A DNA stretch of 64,000 nt from Kosmotoga arenicorallina S304 (GTDB lineage: Bacteria; Thermotogota; Thermotogae; Petrotogales; Kosmotogaceae), in assembly GCF_001636545.1 (NCBI RefSeq), contig NZ_JFHK01000004.1:124001-188000 (forward strand), read 5' to 3'. Positions 33,361-41,830 of the stretch are shown piece after piece. Position numbers and translations under genes: made by a program. Position 1 is the stretch's first letter. Each line of letters starts with the position of its first letter. The notes beneath the pieces were generated by a model. The model was not told the origin of the DNA. It made no database searches and was given only the letters and a program-made list of their open reading frames with translations.

Positions 33361-34398
33361 TTGTCAGACAAGCCTATCCTCTCCGTGAAAAGCATGTGCA
33401 CATATTTTGACATGGCAGAAGGCACCGTGAAGGCAGTGCAAGATGTTTCCTTTGACTTATGGCAGGATGAAGTACTGGGCATTGTCGGGGAAACCGGTTC
33501 GGGAAAAAGCGTTACGGTAAAAAGTATCGCCGGGTTGATTGATAAACCTGGTTATATAGCCAAAGGCGAAATTTTATTTTATACCGACGAATTTTCTTCC
33601 AGAGGTAACCCTGAATATGTTGACCTTGCAAAACTGCCTAAAGATAGGTATTCGCGGATTCGCGGGAAACACATAGGAATGATCTTTCAGGATCCTATGA
33701 CATCCCTTGATCCCATGTATACCATTGGTGATCAAATGGTGGAAACCATTGTGCATCACGAAGGCATTTCGGAAGAAGAGGCAAGAGAAAGGGCTATCAA
33801 ATTGCTGGAACAGGTCGGGATACCTAAACCAATTGAACGATTGAACGATTACCCATTTCAGCTATCTGGGGGTCAAAGGCAGAGGGTTGTCATAGCCATT
33901 GCCCTTTCCTGCAATCCTGAGATTTTGATAGCCGATGAACCGTCGACAGCTCTTGATGTGACAGTTCAGGCGCAAATTTTGGAATTGATGAAAGATCTCC
34001 AGAAACAATACAGAAGCGGTTTGCTTTTCATCACCCATGATCTTGCGGTTATTGCTGAAATTGCAACCAAAATACAGGTCATGTATGGAAGCTATCAGAT
34101 GGAACTCGCTCCTTCTGAAACCATCTTTGACAATCCAATGCATCCTTACACAAATGCTCTTCTTGAATGCATTCCAAGGCTTGATATAAAACAGGAAGAA
34201 CTCGCTCCCATACCGGGGCAGCCACCAGTCATGCTCGACCCACCTTCCCTGTGCCCATTTCTTCCAAGATGTCAGCGTGCAGTTGATAAATGTTACAGGG
34301 AAATGCCCAAATTAGAACAGGTGGAAGACAGCCATTTCATAAGATGTTTTAACCCTGTTATCAACAAAGTTTCCGTTGTTAAGGAGGAACTCAGATGA
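33361..34398 (+). CDS. oppD: Oligopeptide/dipeptide ABC transporter ATPase (OppD-like)
   Basis: A 345-residue ATPase of the peptide/nickel uptake family: Walker A GETGSGKSVTVK, QDPMTSLDPM, signature FQLSGGQRQRVVIAIAL, Walker B ILIADEPSTALDV, His switch ITHDLAV, and the C-terminal oligopeptide-transporter extension with an iron-sulfur-like Cys set (PSLCPFLPRCQRAVDKC ... RCF). The TTG at 33361 is preceded by GAGGTGAT; the longer frame from 33247 has no ribosome site and would cross the promoter. Overlaps oppF by four bases (ATGA). Confidence 0.94.
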   Translation: MSDKPILSVKSMCTYFDMAEGTVKAVQDVSFDLWQDEVLGIVGETGSGKSVTVKSIAGLIDKPGYIAKGEILFYTDEFSSRGNPEYVDLAKLPKDRYSRIRGKHIGMIFQDPMTSLDPMYTIGDQMVETIVHHEGISEEEARERAIKLLEQVGIPKPIERLNDYPFQLSGGQRQRVVIAIALSCNPEILIADEPSTALDVTVQAQILELMKDLQKQYRSGLLFITHDLAVIAEIATKIQVMYGSYQMELAPSETIFDNPMHPYTNALLECIPRLDIKQEELAPIPGQPPVMLDPPSLCPFLPRCQRAVDKCYREMPKLEQVEDSHFIRCFNPVINKVSVVKEELR

Positions 34399-35579
34399 GA
34401 CTGCTTGAAGTTAGAAATCTAAAAAAATATTTCCCGATAAGACAGGGGTTCCTTATAGAAAGGGTTGTAGGATTTGTCAAGGCTGTCGACGATGTATCGT
34501 TCGGTGTTGACAGAGGTAAGACAATAGGTATTGTCGGCGAATCAGGCTGTGGAAAAACAACTATTGGTAAAACGATTCTGCGGCTTCATGAAGCCACTGA
34601 CGGGGAAATTGTAATCGATGGAGAAGACACAACCTTTTATTTTATGAATAAAAAACACGCAATAGAATACCTGAAAAAGAATTACTTTTCATTGCCTGCT
34701 TTTTCCAACGGAGGAAAGGATCTCGAGTCACACCAGCTACAAATATATAAAGCATTCAAAGAAGCCGAAGGAAATCCATCAAGGACTTTGAAAATACTCT
34801 ATGGAAATCTTGATGAAAAGCGGAAGCTGTTGAGACGAAAGGCGCAGATCGTTTTTCAGGATCCCATGTCATCCATTAACCCTAGAATGACGGTAGGGCA
34901 GATGCTAACAGAGCCCCTGCTCTTTCATAAAATTGCGGCCAATATGAATGAAGCCATTGAAATCGTCAAGAACCTGCTCGTTCAGGTCGGATTGAAAGCC
35001 TATCATATAGACAGATATCCACACCAGTTTAGTGGAGGCCAGAGACAGAGAATAGCCATAGCCCGTGCTATAAGTGTGCATCCAGAGCTTATAGTGCTCG
35101 ATGAACCCACTTCCGCTCTGGACGTATCGGTGCAGGCTCAGATAGTAAAGTTGCTGAAAGACCTTCAGGTTGAACTGAACGCTGGCTATGTCTTTATTTC
35201 GCATAATCTGGCTCTGGTTAGGTTTATCTCAGATGAAATGGTCGTCATGTATCTGGGTAGAATGGTGGAGAAAGGAGACAGCGAAGCGATATTTGATAAC
35301 CCGCTTCACCCATATACCCGGGCGTTACTCGCAGCAGCCCCGGTGCCCGATCCCAAAAAGAAAAGAAATAGAAAAGAGCTTATCGGCGGGCAGGTACCCA
35401 GCCCTATTAACAGGCCAAAGGGCTGTTTCTTCCACCCCAGATGCAAATACAAAATGCCTGTTTGTGAAAAGGAATATCCGCCTATGTTCAAAGTGGACAA
35501 CAATCATTATGTTTCCTGTCATCTATACAAGGAACATCAAATCTCCGATACTTTTGAAAAAGGAGGGGAAGATGCATGA
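34395..35579 (+). CDS. oppF: Oligopeptide/dipeptide ABC transporter ATPase (OppF-like)
   Basis: A 394-residue ATPase, longer than the usual ~325 because of an insert of about 60 residues after the Walker A region (FYFMNKKHAIEYLKKNYFSL onward). Motifs: GESGCGKTTIGKT, QDPMSSINPRMTV, signature QFSGGQRQRIAIARAI, Walker B LIVLDEPTSALDV, ISHNLAL and a C-terminal Cys cluster (CFFHPRCKYKMPVCEKEYP). It forms a heterodimer with OppD. The insert is also known in other Thermotogales/Thermus peptide transporters as far as I recall. ATGA overlaps at both ends mark a tight operon. Confidence 0.93.
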   Translation: MRLLEVRNLKKYFPIRQGFLIERVVGFVKAVDDVSFGVDRGKTIGIVGESGCGKTTIGKTILRLHEATDGEIVIDGEDTTFYFMNKKHAIEYLKKNYFSLPAFSNGGKDLESHQLQIYKAFKEAEGNPSRTLKILYGNLDEKRKLLRRKAQIVFQDPMSSINPRMTVGQMLTEPLLFHKIAANMNEAIEIVKNLLVQVGLKAYHIDRYPHQFSGGQRQRIAIARAISVHPELIVLDEPTSALDVSVQAQIVKLLKDLQVELNAGYVFISHNLALVRFISDEMVVMYLGRMVEKGDSEAIFDNPLHPYTRALLAAAPVPDPKKKRNRKELIGGQVPSPINRPKGCFFHPRCKYKMPVCEKEYPPMFKVDNNHYVSCHLYKEHQISDTFEKGGEDA

Positions 35580-37300
35580 AGAAAGTTTTACTGGTTCTTT
35601 TCGCAGTGCTTATCGCGGCTCTCGTTATCGCTGAGCCTGAATACGCTGTTGAAGACTACAACGGCGTGCCTGGGGGAACACTATTTCTTGGTACAACTTC
35701 AGGTCCCAAAACCTTGAACCCTTACTGGGCTCAGGAAACATCATCGACCGACATCATTGGGTGGTACAGCGATTCTCTGTTCAACGCCGACAACAAAGGC
35801 ATGCCCACAGTTCCAGCTCTCGCTACCAAATGGTGGTTCTCTGAAGATGGAAAGACAGTGTATTTCCAGATCAGAAAGGGCATAACCTGGTCTGACGGAG
35901 AGCCTTTCACTGTTGAAGACGTTTACTTCACTTTCACCAAAGTGGCGTTGGTAGAAGGCATGACAGCAAATGGCCCCGGTGGAGCAATGGACGCCAACGA
36001 CCAGCTTCCAACAGTGGAAATCGTTGACGACTACACGATTTCCTTCACCTGGAGTGTTCCCAACGTCTGGGGTTTCAAATGGGTAGGATATTCTGATATT
36101 CTTCCGAAACACGTTATGGAAGAGGCTGTTGACAACGGCACTTTCTCCGAAACCTGGACTGTTGCCGATCTGGACAAAATCGTCGGTATGGGTCCATTCC
36201 TCCCAGTCGAATACACGGAAGGCGTGCGAGTGGTTCTTGAAAGAAACCCCAATTACTACAGGGTAGACAAAAATGGCAACAAATTGCCATATCTCGACAA
36301 AATCGTTTACCTTATAGTTCCTGACCTGAACACAGAGCTTCTCAAATTTGAAGCTGGTGAAATCGACATTTACGGGCCCACAGCAGAAAACTTCCCAAGA
36401 ATTGCCGAACAGGCTGAAGAAAAAGGCTGGACTGTTGGTGTTGGTGGACCTGCTCTGGGTTCCAATTTCATCGCTTTCAACTGGGTAACCAAAGATCCCG
36501 TTAAGAGAGAATGGTTCAGAAATGAGCACTTCAGAAGAGCCTTCGTTTACATGCTTGACAGGCAATCAATTATTGATACCCTCTACAACGGACTTGGTTC
36601 ACCTCTTTATGGGCCTGTCAGCCCATCTTCGGGATTCTACAACCCTGAAATCGAGAAATTCGGTTACAAATATTCTATTGTCAGGGCAAGACTTGAGCTC
36701 AAAAAAGCTGGCTTCAGCTGGCTTCCCGATGGAACATGTGTTGACAAAGACGGTAATCCTGTTGAATTTGATCTTACTACCAATGTTGGAAACAACGTCC
36801 GTGAAGCCATCGGTAACAAAGTTGTCGATGCTGCAAAGAAACTCGGTATAAAAGTCAACTTCACACCCATGCAGTTCAATTCTCTGGTTCAGAAACTTCT
36901 CGGACCTGATTATGAAGCAGTTATTATAGGTCTTACTGGATCTGTTGACCCGGGTTCAGGATGGAACGTCTGGAGGCTCGATGGCGGACTCCATTTCTGG
37001 AATTACTCACCGGAACTCAGACCGGACACTGTATCTGAAGACATCTGGTGGTCTCCTGACTGGGAGAAGAGGATTGATGAAATCTTCAGACTCCAGACTT
37101 CCGCTGTTGATCCTCAGGAGAGATACGATCTCTTCGCAGAATTCCAGATGATTTGTGCCGAGTATCAACCTCTGGTTTACACCATGAACCAGAATTATCT
37201 CTACGCCCATAAAAAGATCGTTCACCTTGCTAACCCTGAACCCAACCCTGCTGCCGGAACTCTCTGGAAGGGTTACGCAATCTGGAAAGAAGCGGAATAA
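35576..37300 (+). CDS. oppA: Peptide/oligosaccharide ABC transporter substrate-binding protein (SBP_bac_5)
   Basis: A 574-residue exported binding protein. A signal peptide (KKVLLVLFAVLIAALVIA) has no lipobox Cys, so the protein is soluble in the periplasm/toga space. SBP family 5 features: TLNPYWAQETSS, FQIRKGITWSDGEPFTVEDVYFTF, NYYRVDKNGNKLPYLDKIVY, and FRRAFVYMLDRQSII. In Thermotogales such proteins bind either peptides or oligosaccharides (e.g. beta-glucans, mannosides), so the ligand is open. It overlaps oppF by four bases and is followed by a stable hairpin. Confidence 0.92.
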   Translation: MKKVLLVLFAVLIAALVIAEPEYAVEDYNGVPGGTLFLGTTSGPKTLNPYWAQETSSTDIIGWYSDSLFNADNKGMPTVPALATKWWFSEDGKTVYFQIRKGITWSDGEPFTVEDVYFTFTKVALVEGMTANGPGGAMDANDQLPTVEIVDDYTISFTWSVPNVWGFKWVGYSDILPKHVMEEAVDNGTFSETWTVADLDKIVGMGPFLPVEYTEGVRVVLERNPNYYRVDKNGNKLPYLDKIVYLIVPDLNTELLKFEAGEIDIYGPTAENFPRIAEQAEEKGWTVGVGGPALGSNFIAFNWVTKDPVKREWFRNEHFRRAFVYMLDRQSIIDTLYNGLGSPLYGPVSPSSGFYNPEIEKFGYKYSIVRARLELKKAGFSWLPDGTCVDKDGNPVEFDLTTNVGNNVREAIGNKVVDAAKKLGIKVNFTPMQFNSLVQKLLGPDYEAVIIGLTGSVDPGSGWNVWRLDGGLHFWNYSPELRPDTVSEDIWWSPDWEKRIDEIFRLQTSAVDPQERYDLFAEFQMICAEYQPLVYTMNQNYLYAHKKIVHLANPEPNPAAGTLWKGYAIWKEAE

Positions 37301-37320
37301 TCAATTGATGGACCTCTTTT

Positions 37321-37343
37321 GCGGGAGGGAATTCCCCTCCCGC
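37321..37343 (+). terminator. Intercistronic hairpin between oppA and oppB
   Basis: GCGGGAGG(G) and (C)CCTCCCGC around AATT, 21 bases after the oppA stop, followed by only TTTAAAT. It probably protects the oppA message or partly terminates it so that binding protein is made in excess over permease. Confidence 0.6.
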
Positions 37344-37375
37344 TTTAAATGTATATGTTCTGAGGAGGGAAGAAG

Positions 37376-38347
37376 GTGCTCAAATATATACTTAGGCGTC
37401 TCATTTTAGCGGTACCTGTTTTACTTGGTGTCTCGGTGTTATCTTTTTTTATCATTTCTCTTGCTCCCGGTGATTTCCTTGACTACTACCGGTTAAACCC
37501 GTCAATCAGCGCAGAACAGGTTCAGACACTTGAAAGACAATTTGGTTTCGATAAGCCCATTGTGGTACAGTACTTTAAGTGGCTCGGGCAGGTGTTGAAA
37601 GGTAACTTTGGATATTCCTTTGTGTATCATATACCCGTTTTTAACCTTGTCTGGAGAAGGCTTGGCGCCACTCTCCTGCTGAGCATTAGTACCATGATTT
37701 TTACATGGGGAATAGCGATTCCCCTTGGTATATATTCGGCATTGCATCAATATTCTTTCAGTGATCAGGCTTTTTCCTTTTTTGCTTTTATAGGTATTTC
37801 TATACCCAATTTTTTCTTTGCCCTACTCTGGCTATTTATGGCAGCCAAAACAGGATGGTTCCCGATCGGGGGAATAATTTCCCTGAACTACGATCAACTT
37901 TCTTTCTGGGGAAAAATCGGCGATTATCTATGGCACGTTATTGGTCCGGTGGTCACATTGGGTACGTCAGGGCTTGCTGGCTTGATGAGGCAAATGCGCG
38001 GGCAATTACTCGACCAATTGAGACAGGATTATGTGCTTTTTGCAAGAGCAAAAGGGATGCCCGAAAGCAATGTTATCTACAAACACGCTCTGAGGAATGC
38101 CATCAACCCGATAGTTACCATGTTTGGTTACTCCCTTTCCGGACTTCTCGGAGGGGCTGTGCTAACGGAAACGGTATTCGGCTGGCCTGGTATGGGACGA
38201 CTTGTGATAGAAGCCCTTACATCACAGGACCTTTTCCTCGTCATGGCAACTCTTCTGTTGAGTTCTCTATTGCTTATAATTGGCAACCTCATAGCTGATA
38301 TGTTGCTTGCATGGGTCGATCCCCGTATCAGATTTAGACTTAGATAA
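37376..38347 (+). CDS. oppB: Oligopeptide/dipeptide ABC transporter permease (OppB/DppB-like)
   Basis: A 323-residue permease with six membrane helices. N-terminus LKYILRRLILAVPVLLGVSVLSFF and FGFDKPIVVQYFKWLGQVLKG are typical of DppB/OppB; the cytoplasmic EAA loop that contacts the ATPases is seen in DYVLFARAKGMPESNVIYKHALRNAINPI. GTG start at 37376 with GAGGAGGGAAG upstream. Forms the channel with the OppC gene product that follows five bases later. Confidence 0.94.
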   Translation: MLKYILRRLILAVPVLLGVSVLSFFIISLAPGDFLDYYRLNPSISAEQVQTLERQFGFDKPIVVQYFKWLGQVLKGNFGYSFVYHIPVFNLVWRRLGATLLLSISTMIFTWGIAIPLGIYSALHQYSFSDQAFSFFAFIGISIPNFFFALLWLFMAAKTGWFPIGGIISLNYDQLSFWGKIGDYLWHVIGPVVTLGTSGLAGLMRQMRGQLLDQLRQDYVLFARAKGMPESNVIYKHALRNAINPIVTMFGYSLSGLLGGAVLTETVFGWPGMGRLVIEALTSQDLFLVMATLLLSSLLLIIGNLIADMLLAWVDPRIRFRLR

Positions 38348-38361
38348 CAGGAGTGATGGCA

Positions 38362-39492
38362 GTGAAAGAACCCAAAAAAAACACTCAAGCGCAAGAAACG
38401 AAAAAGGAAGATATCTTCGAAGTCCAATATCTGAACCGCTGGCAGCTTGTATGGCGTGCGCTGAAAAAGCATAGGCTTGGCTTATTTTCTCTGTGGGTAC
38501 TGATTATTATGTACCTTATAGCACTTTTTGCCGATTTCCTTGCACCCCATGACCCGTATGATCAGGCCCAGAATCTTTCTTACGCACCACCCACCAAGAT
38601 CCACTGGACAGATGAAGAGGGAAAGTTCACATGGCCCTATGTGTACCCGCTCGTCCTTGAAAGAGACCCAGCGAGCTTCAGAACAAGTTTTTCCGAGGGT
38701 TTCTCTCTAAACTCAATAACTGCAAAGGATACTACCACAGGTGAAACAAAGACCTTCACTATCGGTGAAAACAATGTGAAAGAAATTTACATGGTTATAA
38801 AGGTAACAAGATACGCAGAAGATGCTGAAGGGAATAAAGCATATCTTGGTAACCCGGAATACGATATCGAGCAGACAATTAAGCTCAATGATAGAACACT
38901 TCTCGACACGGGAAAGGCCGTGAATATAAATACAAGCAAAAACTCCCTCACTGCACTTTCCCCAACGCGTTATAGGAGCCTCCAGAAAATCGGTCCTCCC
39001 GTAAAGATCGTAACCGAAAAGGAACTATACAGAGTCTTTGCCGTTGTAAAAGATGAGGTGAAAGAATTCGTCGAAGAAGCTATGTCCCTTTACAATGAAA
39101 TCATGGAAGAAGTTGGTGGAGATATCGAACTAACTAAAGAATTTCTCGCTGAACTGGAAGTGGACCCGGAACTTCTCGAGGTTATTTCTTCACCTGAAGT
39201 GGTCTCCTACACTTCCAGAAAGTTCCCTTTGAAATTCTTCGTAAAATCATGGGAATACAAATTGCTGTGGCTTATCCCCATGGATCTCCACCTTGTAGGC
39301 GTTGAGTCGCCAGCGAGGCTTTACTTTTTTGGCGGTGACAAATTCGGAAGAGATGTCCTATCGAGAATTCTTTTCGGTTCAAGAATTTCCATGTCCATCG
39401 GTTTGCTTGGCATTCTCATCACCTTCACCCTGGGACTTTTCATTGGAGGAGTTGCGCGGGTTACTATGGCGGATGGGCCGATGAGGCATTAA
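38362..39492 (+). pseudogene. oppC: oppC permease, N-terminal fragment (frameshifted)
   Basis: This part carries the first membrane helix (LGLFSLWVLIIMYLIALFADF), a long ~230-residue extracytoplasmic insert between helices 1 and 2 (as in other Thermotogales OppC proteins), and helix 2 (SIGLLGILITFTLGLFIGGVA). It then shifts frame: the DNA GTTGCGCGGGTTAC encodes RVTMADGPMRH and a stop, whereas dropping one CG at 39455-39458 gives GYYGGWADEALMRVTEI, the normal OppC continuation, joined in frame to the next entry. So a 2-base insertion splits the gene here, or the sequence has an error. Start GTG 38362 with AGGAG eight bases upstream (ATG 38356 also possible). Confidence 0.85.
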
Positions 39493-40016
39493 TGAGGGTT
39501 ACCGAGATACTCATGTCTATACCGGGATTTTACCTGCTCATTTCCCTTCGAGCCATACTGCCTACCGACATACCGCCTCACTGGACATACGTCCTTATAG
39601 TCGTTATTTTAAGCTTTATAGGCTGGCCCGGTATGTCCAGGGTCATAAGGGGTATGGTATTGTCTCTTAAAGATAGGGAATTCGTTCAGGCGGCAATAGC
39701 AATGGGTTACCCGGCGCACCGCATTATCTGGCGGCATATTATTCCCAATACGGCAACATATATTATTGTTTCTGCAACTCTATCTATTCCCGGATATATC
39801 CTCGGTGAAGCCGGCTTAAGCTTCCTTGGTCTTGGAATCACGGAACCTTCTGCAAGCTGGGGGTTAATGCTCAGTCAGGCCCAGAACATAAGGTCAATGA
39901 CAGAAGCACCCTGGCTCCTGATACCGGGTATATTCATTTTCATAGTTGTTATGGCATTCAACCTCCTTGGTGATGCCGTAAGAGACGCCCTGGATCCACG
40001 TTCACTCGGTTTTTGA
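39492..40016 (+). pseudogene. oppC: oppC permease, C-terminal fragment (frameshifted)
   Basis: Continuation of oppC: residues MRVTEILMSIPGFYLLISLR, the EAA loop REFVQAAIAMGYPAHRIIWRHIIPN, and the C-terminal helices ending AVRDALDPRSLGF. By itself it has four membrane helices and the ATPase contact loop. The ATG overlaps the upstream TAA (TAATG), so re-initiation could yield a separate polypeptide and a split but perhaps working permease. No own ribosome site is visible. Confidence 0.85.
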
Positions 40017-40041
40017 TATATCCTTTTACTTCTTCCCTCAG

Positions 40042-40078
40042 AAAAAAGCGAGCCTTTGATTAGAAGGCTCGCTTTTTT
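40042..40078. terminator. Bidirectional terminator after the opp operon
   Basis: GCGAGCCTT (40048-40056) pairs with AAGGCTCGC (40064-40072), with A-run before and T-run after; serves oppC and the converging small membrane-protein gene, whose end it overlaps. Confidence 0.92.
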
Positions 40079-40493
40079 ATTCCCTTTTCATCATCAGTGG
40101 AAAAATTATGGCAGGTAGCAGGATCAGCGCTATCAAAATCATTATGCCAATATAATTCCCGGCCTTTCCAATTGATTCTGAAAAATTCATCAGCTTCAAT
40201 ACAGGAGAGAGCCACCAATTAAAACCACCCTTTATTGACTCATAACAATACAAACCCAGCTGAATTAAAGAAAGAACAAGAGCAACAAAGGGAAAGAACA
40301 TGCTTTTTTTCAACGCAGCGAGCTGTATTAAAAGCCCAGAAAAAAACAAAAGCCCGACCATTCCCGCAGTAACTGGCAACGATATCTGAACATCGGATTC
40401 AACAATGAAATTTGCCAGAGCTGAACCACCACCAAAAATGCCGAATAACACCCCGAAGAGAATTAGCACATCGCCCAGTATTATATATCTCAC
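40077..40493 (-). CDS. Small membrane protein of unknown function
   Basis: A 138-residue protein with about four hydrophobic helices (YIILGDVLILFGVLFGIFGG; LPVTAGMVGLLFFSGLLIQL; FFPFVALVLSLIQLGLY; GIMILIALILLPAIIFPL). GTG start at 40493 with GAGGTGAT seven bases upstream; longer upstream frames pass through the Omp-beta terminator and are not credible. It lies downstream of that terminator, so expression depends on read-through or a promoter not recognised here. No family recognised. Confidence 0.65.
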   Translation of the reverse strand: MRYIILGDVLILFGVLFGIFGGGSALANFIVESDVQISLPVTAGMVGLLFFSGLLIQLAALKKSMFFPFVALVLSLIQLGLYCYESIKGGFNWWLSPVLKLMNFSESIGKAGNYIGIMILIALILLPAIIFPLMMKRE

Positions 40494-40523
40494 CTGTATA
40501 TCACCTCGCAAATTACATGACAT

Positions 40524-40549
40524 AAAAAAGCCCCGGCTCAAGCCGGGGC
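40524..40549 (-). terminator. Terminator of the Omp-beta gene
   Basis: GCCCCGGCT (40530-40538) and AGCCGGGGC (40541-40549) form a 9-bp stem; on the minus strand a six-T run follows (40529-40524). It lies 18 bases after the stop codon. Confidence 0.93.
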
Positions 40550-40566
40550 CTGACATTTCTATATGA

Positions 40567-41718
40567 TCAGAATTCCTGGTAGTAGTAAACGTTGAGATAC
40601 CAACCAGGAAGGTTAAAGAAATCAAGGCCAAATTCAACGTTAAGAAGGTCATACAGAGCTGTGGTCACGTTAAGACCGGCTGACATACCGCCTGTAAGGA
40701 GGTAGTAGCCAAAGTTAAGTGCGATTGTAGGATCGCTGATAACCATAAGACCCAGAGTTGGTGCAACGCAGAGATCAGCAGTAAAGCTGACATCCTGGAA
40801 GTTAGCTACAACGTCTCCGTCAAGACCATTGGGCCAGTTGTTATAGTCACCAGAACCGGCCTTAAGTGTCAAAGTGGCAGGTCCAAATGTGAATGGAGTT
40901 GGTGCAACCATGAACTGTGCAGTTGCGGGGTATATGTACTTGAGCGTGAGGGAACCTAAGCTGTTGCTAAGAACTCCCTGAAGCCATGCGCTGAAAACAG
41001 CACCAGCAATATCGTAATTCAGGTTACCGGTGATATTGAGCATGCTGACTGGTGTAAGTCCAAAGTTGACTCCAACAACCTGGTCATTGATGGTACCGTA
41101 AGCAAAGTAAGCATCAACATCGACAGGGCCAAGGGTATTTTTGAACCATGTGTGAAGCTGGTAGTCACCTGGTGTCCTGAAAGCAGCTCTGAAGCCAAGA
41201 CCGGCAAAAATGTCCTCTGCACTAACTTCAGCACCTGCACCAGCAAAGCTGTAACCCGCAAAGCTTGCCTGAGCGGCAACTGTCAGAGGATCAACTACGA
41301 GTTTTGCTGCAACTTTGTTGTTGTCCTGTGTGGCGACAAAGAGACCAAGGTCTTTGAGTTCCAAAACAGCTGTAGGAGCCCAAGCACCATCATCAATGTC
41401 AACAAACCACCAGAGACTGCCATTACCGGTAAAAGCTTGGTTAGCATACCATGTTGCGCCAAGGTGATCGTTGGAAAGAGAAAGCATGCTAATTCCTATT
41501 CCATTGGCATTGTGATCGGTTACATAAATGCTGAGATTGGCAGGTTGGTCAATGCTAAAGCCGATCCAGGTATCCCAGATATTTAACTCTGTTCTGAAGC
41601 CAGCGTTATCAAAGTAGATTCCTGCCTGGACCTTTCCGCCACCAGAGATAGTTACTGGAACTGCTGCAAAAAGGCTTACAGTTAAAAGAGCAACAAGGAC
41701 CACTAAAAGTTTCTTCAT
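40567..41718 (-). CDS. Outer-membrane/toga beta-barrel protein (Omp-beta-like)
   Basis: A 383-residue exported protein with a signal peptide (KKLLVVLVALLTVSLFAAV) and a body of alternating amphipathic beta-strands rich in Gly, Ala, Asn and aromatic residues, ending YYYQEF with the C-terminal Phe typical of barrel proteins recognised by BamA. It contains no catalytic motif. Position next to the SLH/coiled-coil protein matches the Omp-alpha/Omp-beta pair of the Thermotoga outer envelope, where Omp-beta is the porin-like lattice protein. Own promoter (extended -10) and strong terminator imply high expression. Codon use is visibly different (many GCA/GTT/CTG, few rare codons) from neighbours, as for an abundant protein. 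Confidence 0.78.
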   Translation of the reverse strand: MKKLLVVLVALLTVSLFAAVPVTISGGGKVQAGIYFDNAGFRTELNIWDTWIGFSIDQPANLSIYVTDHNANGIGISMLSLSNDHLGATWYANQAFTGNGSLWWFVDIDDGAWAPTAVLELKDLGLFVATQDNNKVAAKLVVDPLTVAAQASFAGYSFAGAGAEVSAEDIFAGLGFRAAFRTPGDYQLHTWFKNTLGPVDVDAYFAYGTINDQVVGVNFGLTPVSMLNITGNLNYDIAGAVFSAWLQGVLSNSLGSLTLKYIYPATAQFMVAPTPFTFGPATLTLKAGSGDYNNWPNGLDGDVVANFQDVSFTADLCVAPTLGLMVISDPTIALNFGYYLLTGGMSAGLNVTTALYDLLNVEFGLDFFNLPGWYLNVYYYQEF

Positions 41719-41768
41719 TTACACTTACCCCCTTTGAGAGAGATATTTGGGTTTTAGAACTATTTTAC

Positions 41769-41777
41769 AGTATATCA
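41769..41777 (-). promoter_or_regulatory. Extended -10 promoter of the Omp-beta gene
   Basis: TGATATACT on the minus strand, about 51 bases before the ATG at 41718; -35 weak. Ribosome site GGGGGTAAG follows. Confidence 0.5.
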
Positions 41778-41796
41778 CATTTGTTTTGTGCAAATC

Positions 41797-41825
41797 AAGC
41801 CGGGTACTGCTACAATACCCGGCTT
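41797..41825 (-). terminator. Hairpin after the Omp-alpha gene
   Basis: AAGCCGGGTA (41797-41806) pairs with TACCCGGCTT (41816-41825). The minus-strand tail is GATTTG, a weak U-tract, so partial read-through into the Omp-beta gene is possible. Confidence 0.75.
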
Positions 41826-41830
41826 GACAA

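Noticed and set aside
35741-36565. 274-codon antisense frame inside oppA
   Set aside because: Same reason: shadow of a biased sense gene with clear family motifs.
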